This document shows positions 1-5,565 of a stretch of DNA of 5,565 bases, piece by piece (the first letter of the stretch is position 1; each line of letters starts with the position of its first letter). Below the pieces are notes generated by a model. That model worked only from the letters and a program-made list of their open reading frames with translations, had not been told where the DNA came from and searched no databases. The stretch covers positions 1 to 5,565 of the forward strand of contig CAMOQY010000109.1 of NCBI GenBank assembly GCA_946623295.1, read 5' to 3'. The DNA comes from an uncultured Lachnospiraceae bacterium. GTDB lineage: Bacteria; Bacillota; Clostridia; Lachnospirales; Lachnospiraceae. The position numbers and the translations under genes are program-made.

Positions 1-869
1 TCGAGGACAGCACGCCGCTCAGCGAGCAGGATACGAAGCAGATGTTCGTCGACATCCTTCCCGACATGCCTGAGGACGACGGGAGCGCCCGCGTTACGTT
101 TTATCTCGATTCACGGACAGATCCCGACGAGCTTGCCGCGACGCTTGCAAAGGTACACGAGGCGCTTGCCGAGGTAGCCGGGTGGTGCGATGCGGGCCCG
201 CTGACCATTACGAGCGGCGAGACAGCCGACGAGGACTGGCTTAATAACTGGAAAAAATATTTTCATCCCTTTACCGTGGATGATATTCTGATCAAGCCGA
301 CATGGGAGGAAACCCCGGAAGACGCAGGAGATAAGCTGCTCATAGAGATAGATCCCGGCGCGGCCTTCGGTACGGGCTCTCACGAGACCACAAAGCTCTG
401 CACGAGGGCGCTGCGCAGATATATCAAAAAGGGCGACAGGGTGCTGGATGTCGGGACCGGAAGCGGTATACTCTCCATTATAGCGCTGCGCTCGGGAGCC
501 TCATACGCGCTCGGCACGGATCTGGATCCCTCCGCGCTTACGGCAGCCCGCGATAACGCGCGTGTCAATCATATCCGCGACTGCGATTTCGATATAATAG
601 ACGGCAATATCATCGACGATGACGCCGTCAGGGAGCGTGTAGGCGGAGGATACGATCTGGTCTGCGCCAATATCCTTGCCCCGGCCATAATCATGCTCAC
701 AGATGTAATCCCGGCTCATATTAAGAGTGGCGGGATCTTTGTGGTTAGTGGTATAATAGATTCTAAAGAGGCTGATGTGAGAGCAGCCTTTGAAAGCAAT
801 CCCGCATGGGAGCTTCTGGATATAGCCCGCGACGGCGAATGGGTCGGAATGACCGCGCGCAGACGGTAA
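1..869 (+). CDS. prmA: Ribosomal protein L11 methyltransferase PrmA, 5'-truncated by the window edge
   Basis: PrmA is a cytoplasmic S-adenosylmethionine (SAM)-dependent enzyme that trimethylates amino groups of ribosomal protein L11. The reading frame is open from base 3, before the first visible Met at 42, and the residues there (EDSTPLSEQDTKQ) fit the family's N-terminal domain. The true start is therefore outside the window: about 288 residues are visible, and families of roughly 310-320 suggest 25-35 are missing. The substrate-binding domain comes first, followed by the linker motif DWLNNWKKYF (about 234-266). FGTGSHETT lies at 366-392, the SAM-binding glycine motif VLDVGTGSGILSI at 441-479, the acidic GTDLDPSA strand end at about 513-536, and the catalytic-loop motif ANILAP at 666-683. 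No frameshift or missing motif is seen. It lies 24 bases upstream of ftsK, probably in the same transcript. Confidence in the family is high; the product name rests on motifs, not on a search. Confidence 0.95.
   Translation, partial: EDSTPLSEQDTKQMFVDILPDMPEDDGSARVTFYLDSRTDPDELAATLAKVHEALAEVAGWCDAGPLTITSGETADEDWLNNWKKYFHPFTVDDILIKPTWEETPEDAGDKLLIEIDPGAAFGTGSHETTKLCTRALRRYIKKGDRVLDVGTGSGILSIIALRSGASYALGTDLDPSALTAARDNARVNHIRDCDFDIIDGNIIDDDAVRERVGGGYDLVCANILAPAIIMLTDVIPAHIKSGGIFVVSGIIDSKEADVRAAFESNPAWELLDIARDGEWVGMTARRR
749..757 (+). promoter_or_regulatory. Possible internal promoter (extended -10) for ftsK inside prmA
   Basis: TGGTATAAT is a perfect extended -10 element (TG, one base, TATAAT) about 137 bases before the ftsK start. 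No convincing -35 hexamer lies 16-18 bases upstream (729-734 is GGCGGG), though extended -10 promoters can work without one. The prmA codons around it (720-767) end in A or T more often than elsewhere. It could supply ftsK and murE independently of the upstream genes. This is an inference; a chance match inside a coding region is quite possible. Confidence 0.25.
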
Positions 870-881
870 GTATAGAAGAAC

Positions 882-886
882 AGGAG
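882..886 (+). promoter_or_regulatory. Ribosome binding site of ftsK, fixing a GTG start
   Basis: AGGAG lies 7 bases before the GTG at 894, an ideal spacing. It decides the start codon: the next in-frame Met codons lie well inside the gene, and beginning there would remove the basic N-terminus and the first membrane segments. Confidence 0.85.
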
Positions 887-893
887 AGAATTA

Positions 894-3770
894 GTGGCTC
901 AGAAAAAGAAAACCGCAAAAAAAAGAGCGAAAAAAACGATCACATATACAGCACAGCGCTCCAATCCGGCGCGCAGCCAGAGCGCAAAAGTAAAGGCTGA
1001 AAACAGGGAGCTGAAAAAAGAAATAGCCATCATTCTGGTGGCGCTCATCTCTATTATCCTCTTTCTCGGAGTTCTGGATCTTGCGGGAGAATTCGGCAGA
1101 TGGCTGCGCCGGCTTCAGCTCGGCACTTTCGGGCTGATAGGGTATGTATTCCCATTCTTCCTTGGTTTTACGGCGATCTATCTGATCCTCAGGATACCGT
1201 CGGACGGCTGGAGAGCAGCTGCCCGCGTACTGGGGATGGTGATCATATTCCTTTCGCTTGCAGGTATTGCCGCGCTCATAGAGCGCACCGGCCTGGGCTC
1301 CTATGACGCCGAGGACTTTTTTGACCTCGGAGTAAAAAGCGCGGGCGGAGGTATGGCGGGCGGCGGCATAGCTTCGCTGCTTGCACCGGCCATAGGCCGC
1401 GTCGGCGCGTACTTTGTCTTCGTATTTCTGGCAGTTATCTGCTTTGTGCTCATCACCGGCAAGTCGGTCATCGCGCCTGTTTCGGACGCGTTTCAGAGAG
1501 CCCGCGAGCGCTCCGAGGAGGAGAGGGACTACCGCCAGGAAAACAGAGCTCTGCGCAGCGAGGAGAGAAGCCTGAGACGCGCCGAGGCGCGGGAGGAAAA
1601 GCTTGAGGCCCGCAGGGAGGCTGTCCGCAGGCTTGACCGCAAGGTCAGCGGCGTAGAGAATATAGATATGGCCGGGCAGGAGAAATACTCGGATTACAAG
1701 CACGGCATTCTGCCCTCGTCTGCATCCGGAAAGACTTCAGAGATTTCTGCCGGATCGGCGCAAAAGGCTCCGGCTGCTCCTGCAGCCGATACGGCTTCCG
1801 GCGCAGCGTCCGCCGAGGACCTTCGCATCCACGGACTTTCCGGAGGAGACGAGGTTCCCTTTGACGAGAACGCCAGACCGCTTGAATCGGGCCCTATCTT
1901 TTTAAAGCGCGAATACCGCAGCCAGGAAGAGCTTGCCCGTATAGATGCCGAGGGAGGCCTTGCCGCGCAGGAAGGCAGCGAATACACGGAAGATACCGGG
2001 GAAGCCGACGCCAATGCTGCCGGTCCCGAGCTGAAAGCGCCGGTGTTTGATATCATCGGCAGCTCTCCCGTAAAAGAAGAACATATAGATGTCCCGGATA
2101 CGATCATAGAAAAGAACGCAGTCAGTCAGACTGCACCTGCTCCTGCGGTCTCCGCTCCGGAAAAGGAAAGTATCTGGAACGACGGTACATACAGAGAGTC
2201 CTCGTCATCGACTGTCTTTTCCGACGGTCCGAGCCCTCTGGCAAAGCGCCGCCCGAAGGTCAGAAAAAGCTACAAGCTTCCGCCTCTTACTCTGCTTGAA
2301 AAGAGCGAGAGATCCGTAGGCGTAAACAACGCGGAGCTCAGAAGCGTTGCCGCAACGCTCGAGGATACGCTTCGTAATTTCGGAGTAGGGGCAAAGGTTA
2401 CGGATATAAGCTGCGGCCCTACCGTAACCAGATATGAGCTTCACCCCGATCAGGGCGTAAAGATCAGCAGGATCGTAGCCCTGACCAACGATATCAAGCT
2501 TTCGCTTGCGGCTACGGATATCCGTATAGAAGCCCCTATCCCCGGCAAGGCCGCCGTAGGTATCGAGGTGCCCAATTCCGAAAACGTTACGGTGCATATC
2601 CGCGACGTGCTGGCGACGGATAAATTTAAAAATGCCAAATCGATCCTGTCCTTTGCCGTAGGCAAGGATATCGGCGGAGATCCGGTGGTCGGAGATATTT
2701 CCAAGATGCCCCACCTGCTTATCGCGGGCGCCACAAACTCCGGAAAGTCGGTCTGCATCAACTCTATCATCGTAAGTCTCCTTTACAGGGCGACGCCCGA
2801 AGAGGTCAAGCTCATAATGATAGATCCCAAGCAGGTCGAGCTCAAGCCCTACGTGGGCATACCGCACCTTATGATCCCCATAGTCACTGATGTAAAGAAG
2901 GCAGCGGGCGCGCTGAACTGGGCCATCGCCGAGATGGAACAGCGCTACAAGCGTTTTGCCGACATGGGAGTCCGCGATATAAACGGCTTTAACGAAAAGA
3001 TAGTCTCCATGCAGGAAGAGTACGATATGGAGGACGAGCACGACGAGGACGACGAGCGTCCCGAGAAGCTCTGCCGTATCGTGATCATAGTGGATGAGAT
3101 GGCCGATCTGATGATGACCTCACCCAGAGAAGTCGAGGATGCCATCTGCCGTCTGGCTCAGCTGGCCAGAGCAGCCGGCATCCATCTCGTGCTCGCGACG
3201 CAGAGACCTTCGGTTAACGTCATCACCGGCCTTATCAAGGCGAATATCCCTTCCAGGATCGCCTTTGCGGTATCGTCGAGTATAGATTCGCGTATCATCA
3301 TAGATTCGCCAGGCGCGGAAAAGCTGCTCGGCAAGGGCGACATGCTCTACTTCCCTATCGGAACTCCCAAGCCGCTCCGTGTACAGGGTACATTCGTATC
3401 GGACGGAGAGATCGAGAAGATCGCGGATTTCTGGATAAATCAGCAGGATGAGGCCACTATGGCCAGACAGCAATCCATGGACCAGGAGGTCGACGCAAAG
3501 GCAGGAAAGGCCGGCGGCGGTGCGGATGCCGCAGCAGGCGGAGGAGACGATAATGACGAGCTCTTTGCGGACTGCGGACGGTTTATCATAGAAAACGACA
3601 AGGGCTCCATAGGTAATCTCCAGCGCCGCTTCAAGATCGGCTTTAACCGCGCGGCCCGTATCATGGATGCGCTTGCCGACGCGGGTGTAGTAGGCCCGGA
3701 CGAGGGCAAGAAGCCGCGCGAGATACTAATGACCATCGAAGAGTTTGAGGACTATCTGAAGAATATGTAA
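894..3770 (+). CDS. ftsK: DNA translocase FtsK/SpoIIIE
   Basis: This is a 958-residue septum-anchored, ATP-driven pump that moves double-stranded DNA through the closing division (or sporulation) septum. It starts at GTG with a Lys/Arg-rich head (residues 1-42). Four hydrophobic segments follow at about 44-64, 77-99, 108-129 and 168-188. Next come a charged, probably coiled-coil stretch (198-252) and a low-complexity Ala/Ser/Pro/Glu linker (about 260-450). The motor begins near 458 (SYKLPPLTLLEK). Walker A is GATNSGKS at 612-619 and Walker B is IVIIVDE ending at D734-E735. LATQRPSVNVITGLIKANIPSR (in part, about 768-788) and GAEKLLGKGDMLYFP (807-821) are typical of the family. The C-terminal gamma winged helix, which reads DNA polarity sequences, spans about 888-958 and includes LQRRFKIGFNRAARIMD. 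It is longer than B. subtilis SpoIIIE (about 790) because of the linker. Oddities are an acidic insert before Walker B (706-723) and poly-A runs near the start. Division versus sporulation role cannot be told from sequence. Confidence 0.97.
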   Translation: MAQKKKTAKKRAKKTITYTAQRSNPARSQSAKVKAENRELKKEIAIILVALISIILFLGVLDLAGEFGRWLRRLQLGTFGLIGYVFPFFLGFTAIYLILRIPSDGWRAAARVLGMVIIFLSLAGIAALIERTGLGSYDAEDFFDLGVKSAGGGMAGGGIASLLAPAIGRVGAYFVFVFLAVICFVLITGKSVIAPVSDAFQRARERSEEERDYRQENRALRSEERSLRRAEAREEKLEARREAVRRLDRKVSGVENIDMAGQEKYSDYKHGILPSSASGKTSEISAGSAQKAPAAPAADTASGAASAEDLRIHGLSGGDEVPFDENARPLESGPIFLKREYRSQEELARIDAEGGLAAQEGSEYTEDTGEADANAAGPELKAPVFDIIGSSPVKEEHIDVPDTIIEKNAVSQTAPAPAVSAPEKESIWNDGTYRESSSSTVFSDGPSPLAKRRPKVRKSYKLPPLTLLEKSERSVGVNNAELRSVAATLEDTLRNFGVGAKVTDISCGPTVTRYELHPDQGVKISRIVALTNDIKLSLAATDIRIEAPIPGKAAVGIEVPNSENVTVHIRDVLATDKFKNAKSILSFAVGKDIGGDPVVGDISKMPHLLIAGATNSGKSVCINSIIVSLLYRATPEEVKLIMIDPKQVELKPYVGIPHLMIPIVTDVKKAAGALNWAIAEMEQRYKRFADMGVRDINGFNEKIVSMQEEYDMEDEHDEDDERPEKLCRIVIIVDEMADLMMTSPREVEDAICRLAQLARAAGIHLVLATQRPSVNVITGLIKANIPSRIAFAVSSSIDSRIIIDSPGAEKLLGKGDMLYFPIGTPKPLRVQGTFVSDGEIEKIADFWINQQDEATMARQQSMDQEVDAKAGKAGGGADAAAGGGDDNDELFADCGRFIIENDKGSIGNLQRRFKIGFNRAARIMDALADAGVVGPDEGKKPREILMTIEEFEDYLKNM

Positions 3771-3794
3771 AAGCTCCATCGGATCAGGACTCCC

Positions 3795-3832
3795 GGCTGT
3801 GCTTTTCAGCCTTCCGGCAGAGGCTGTGCTTT
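3795..3832 (+). repeat. Imperfect tandem repeat with two competing hairpins in the ftsK-murE gap
   Basis: GGCTGTGCTTT occurs twice (3795-3805 and 3822-3832), 27 bases apart. CAGCC at 3807-3811 can pair backwards with GGCTG 3795-3799 (5 pairs, 7-base loop). As CAGCCT 3807-3812 it can instead pair forwards with AGGCTG 3821-3826 (6 pairs, 8-base loop). The two folds exclude each other. Neither is followed by a T-run, so this is not an intrinsic terminator, and neither clearly covers the murE ribosome binding site. The repeat looks like a small local duplication; any regulatory role is speculative. Confidence 0.45.
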
Positions 3833-3846
3833 CCGCAGGAGCTGAC

Positions 3847-3850
3847 GAGG
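3847..3850 (+). promoter_or_regulatory. Ribosome binding site of murE, supporting the ATG at 3856
   Basis: GAGG lies 5 bases before ATG 3856. A stronger AGGAG at 3837-3841 is 14 bases away, too far for an optimal site. The in-frame GTG at 3799 also has an AGGA about 9 bases upstream (3786-3789), so the ribosome binding site alone does not settle the start. Protein similarity does: residues matching the Mur ligase N-terminus begin at 3856 (MTLRDLL). Confidence 0.6.
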
Positions 3851-3855
3851 TGCAG

Positions 3856-5409
3856 ATGACACTTAGAGATTTACTTGACGGTATCGAATTCAGTCTGCTG
3901 CGCGGCAGCATGGATACCGACGTAACGGATGTAATACTTGATTCCCGCAAGGTCACGCCAGGCGTGGCCTTTGTGTGCATAGAGGGCACGAAGGTGGATT
4001 CACATACCTTTATCCCCCAGGTTGTAGACGCCGGTGCTGCGGCTGTCGTGATCAGTCATGACGCTGAGGTTCCCGGCGATGCAGCGGTTATCCGTGTTCC
4101 GGATTCCAGACTTGCGCTGGCGCTGATGTCAGCGGCTTTCTTCGGCCATCCGACCGAAAAAATGACCTGCATAGGGATCACCGGGACAAAGGGAAAGACC
4201 ACCACATCCAGCATGATCAAGGCCATATTGGAGGCTTCCGGCAGGAAAGTCGGTCTCATCGGAACGAACGGCGTATGGATAGGCGATGAGCACTATCCGA
4301 CAAAAAATACCACGCCCGAGTCCTATGAGCTGCAGCAGAGGTTTTCTCAGATGGCCGGGGCCGGCTGCGAGTACGCGGTGATGGAGGTCTCTTCGCAGGG
4401 GATCATGATGAACCGCGTGGCGGGTATCAGCTTTGATCTCGGTATCTTTACGAATATCAGCCCTGATCATATCGGACCGGACGAGCATAAGGATTTTGAA
4501 GAGTATCTCTCGTGGAAATCAAAGCTATTCCGGATGTGCAGGGTCGGGCTTGTAAACCGCGATGACGCAAACTATGCCGCCATGATCCAGGGGCATACAT
4601 GCCGCCTGCACAGTTTTTCGTGGACGGACAGACCGGAAGAAGATAAAGGGACGCGGCCTTCGGGAGCTGCGTCAGAGACCCCGGTGGTTTTTGCCGATGC
4701 GTCAGGCGACGAGTCGTTTGTTCCTTCGTTTACAGCGTCAAACATAAAAAATATCAATACGCCCGGTTTTCTGGGTTTTACGATGGATTATCACGGACGG
4801 AGCGATTATACCGTCCGCGTCGGGATCCCCGGCGATTTTAACGTATACAACGCCCTGGCTGCCGTCTCCGCGGCGGATCTGCTGGGGGTTGGTCCCGAGG
4901 CAGTGAAAAAGGCCATGGAGAGCGTGCGCGTAAACGGCCGTATGGAACTTGCTCACGTATCCGCGCACTGCTCGGTAATTATCGATTACGCCCACAACGG
5001 CGTCAGCGCCCGCAGCATGCTCGCTACTCTCAGGTCGTATAAGCCGTCCAGACTGGTGGTGGTCTTCGGATGCGGGGGCAACCGCGATCCGCACAGGCGC
5101 TACGAGATGGGAGAGGCAGTGGGCAGTATGGCGGATCTGGCCGTGATCACCGCCGACAATTCCCGTTTTGAGAAGGTAGAGGATATCATGCGCGATATCC
5201 ACAAGGGTCTTGACCCTACCGGAGGCGCATCGATCGATATCCCCGACCGCAGGGAGGCGATATCCTACGCAATCGAGAATTCGCGTCCCGGCGATCTGAT
5301 TGCCGTGATCGGCAAGGGACATGAGGATTATCAGGAAGTGAACGGAGTGCGCACGCATTTTTCGGACCGCGAGGAAGTGGATGCGGTGCTCCGCCGCCTT
5401 GGATGGTAA
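3856..5409 (+). CDS. murE: UDP-N-acetylmuramyl-tripeptide synthetase (MurE-like Mur ligase)
   Basis: MurE is a cytoplasmic ATP-dependent ligase that adds the third stem-peptide residue (meso-diaminopimelate or L-Lys) to UDP-MurNAc-L-Ala-D-Glu in peptidoglycan synthesis. From ATG 3856 it has 517 residues; an in-frame GTG at 3799 would add 19 residues without family similarity. The N-terminal domain carries DSRKVTPGVAFVCIEG (29-44). The central ATPase has P-loop GTKGKTT at 110-116, TTPE at 152-155, EVSSQG at 177-182 and FTNISPDHIGP at 198-208. K221 (in SWKSKLF) sits where the family has its carbamylated Lys. The C-terminal domain has NGRME (360-364), DYAHNG (377-382), FGCGGNRDPHRR (404-415), DNSR (434-437) and GKGHEDYQ (486-493). 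The canonical GTNGKTT, DYAHT and DNPR motifs are therefore altered, although Asp, Asn and Arg of the amino-acid-binding motif remain. A hydrophilic insert of about 25 residues lies near 258-290. Meso-diaminopimelate is the likelier substrate, but this is inferred. It may be a second murE outside the dcw cluster. Confidence 0.9.
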   Translation: MTLRDLLDGIEFSLLRGSMDTDVTDVILDSRKVTPGVAFVCIEGTKVDSHTFIPQVVDAGAAAVVISHDAEVPGDAAVIRVPDSRLALALMSAAFFGHPTEKMTCIGITGTKGKTTTSSMIKAILEASGRKVGLIGTNGVWIGDEHYPTKNTTPESYELQQRFSQMAGAGCEYAVMEVSSQGIMMNRVAGISFDLGIFTNISPDHIGPDEHKDFEEYLSWKSKLFRMCRVGLVNRDDANYAAMIQGHTCRLHSFSWTDRPEEDKGTRPSGAASETPVVFADASGDESFVPSFTASNIKNINTPGFLGFTMDYHGRSDYTVRVGIPGDFNVYNALAAVSAADLLGVGPEAVKKAMESVRVNGRMELAHVSAHCSVIIDYAHNGVSARSMLATLRSYKPSRLVVVFGCGGNRDPHRRYEMGEAVGSMADLAVITADNSRFEKVEDIMRDIHKGLDPTGGASIDIPDRREAISYAIENSRPGDLIAVIGKGHEDYQEVNGVRTHFSDREEVDAVLRRLGW

Positions 5410-5410
5410 T

Positions 5411-5433
5411 CAGCCTGCTTTGACGTGCAGCTG
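5411..5433 (+). other. Bulged stem-loop directly after murE
   Basis: CAG-c-CTGC (5411-5418) pairs with GCAGCTG (5427-5433): seven base pairs with one bulged C and an 8-base loop, beginning one base after the murE stop codon. The bases after it (TAAATACC) are not a T-run, so a classic Rho-independent terminator is not supported. It could stabilise the 3' end of the message. An overlapping alternative stem, CGTGC 5424-5428 with GCACG 5449-5453, would compete with it. Confidence 0.4.
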
Positions 5434-5440
5434 TAAATAC

Positions 5441-5565
5441 CTCCGGCGGCACGCTTTCGCTACCTTCGTCACGCAGCGGTACTAAATTCGTTCATCGCTT
5501 ACGCTTGAACTCATTAAGTACCGGCGGTGCGACTGCACTAAAGCTCATCCATCGTCTTCGACTTG
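5441..5565. repeat. Non-coding palindromic, probably dispersed repeat element, cut by the window end
   Basis: The core is a long imperfect palindrome centred on 5500. GGTACT 5478-5483 pairs with AGTACC 5517-5522, AAT 5485-5487 with ATT 5513-5515, and GTTCA 5490-5494 with TGAAC 5506-5510, all in register with only small internal mismatches. With bulges the stem extends outward to CAC 5470-5472 and GTG 5527-5529. A second hairpin follows, GTGC 5527-5530 with GCAC 5535-5538, sharing bases with the first. Three degenerate copies of a TCG(C)T..TTCG-like motif begin near 5457, 5495 and 5552. No gene-like reading frame, tRNA or terminator T-run is seen. The layout resembles small palindromic repeats scattered between genes in Clostridia, but I cannot confirm copy number. 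The right boundary is outside the window. Confidence 0.55.

Noticed and set aside
593..598. TATAAT inside prmA as a promoter
   Set aside because: It lacks an upstream TG and has no -35 match at a suitable distance. It also falls on ordinary Asp-Ile-Ile codons.
891..1703. Long open frame on the minus strand opposite the start of ftsK
   Set aside because: It overlaps the clearly coding FtsK membrane region and has no protein family signature.
1671..2260. Foreign insertion or frameshift in the variable middle of ftsK
   Set aside because: The frame stays open, and low-complexity linkers of variable length between membrane and motor domains are normal in FtsK proteins.
2205..3041. Long open frame on the minus strand (about 278 codons) opposite ftsK
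   Set aside because: It lies wholly opposite the conserved FtsK motor domain. Its translation has no recognisable domain, so it is a by-product of the coding strand's codon pattern.
3799..3855. GTG at 3799 as the murE start, adding 19 residues
   Set aside because: The added residues have no Mur ligase character and are translated from the small tandem repeat, whereas family similarity begins at ATG 3856. An AGGA upstream of 3799 keeps it possible but less likely.
5411..5440. Rho-independent terminator after murE
   Set aside because: A stem exists, but the bases after it are TAAATACC rather than a T-run.
5521..5565. tRNA or CRISPR repeat at the right edge
   Set aside because: There is no tRNA T-arm consensus, acceptor pairing or anticodon arm. 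The recurring motifs are degenerate and irregularly spaced, unlike CRISPR repeats.

Overview
The window holds three plus-strand housekeeping genes in one tight block: the 3' part of prmA (ribosomal protein L11 methyltransferase), a complete ftsK/spoIIIE-type DNA translocase gene, and a complete murE-like Mur ligase gene. It ends in about 150 bases of non-coding DNA rich in inverted repeats. I see no clear sign of a new biological system. The least explained part is the structured 3' end.

The protein styles point to an anaerobic Bacillota of class Clostridia, probably Lachnospiraceae or a close relative. The clues are the PrmA segments IEIDPGAAFGTGSHETT and ANILAPAI, a SpoIIIE-length translocase with four membrane segments, and a MurE with the GTKGKTT P-loop and FTNISPDHIGP segment. 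This is recognition from memory, not a database result. Base composition is moderate, and Ile ATA and Arg AGA/AGG codons are used freely.

Layout. Positions 1-869 are prmA, missing its start off the left edge. A 24-base gap carries a good ribosome binding site for ftsK, which starts at GTG 894 and ends at 3770. An 85-base gap (3771-3855) contains a small imperfect tandem repeat that can form two mutually exclusive weak hairpins, but no terminator with a U-run. murE most likely starts at ATG 3856 rather than at an in-frame GTG at 3799, and ends at 5409. From 5410 to the window end there is no gene. That stretch holds a bulged stem-loop right after murE, then a long imperfect palindrome centred on 5500 that looks like part of a dispersed repeat cut off by the window edge.

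The genes serve growth and division: PrmA modifies the ribosome, FtsK clears chromosomal DNA from the closing septum, and MurE adds the third residue of the peptidoglycan stem peptide. Same strand, short gaps and no visible terminators suggest co-transcription, possibly helped by a promoter inside the end of prmA. No rsmE follows prmA here, although that pairing is common in Bacillota.
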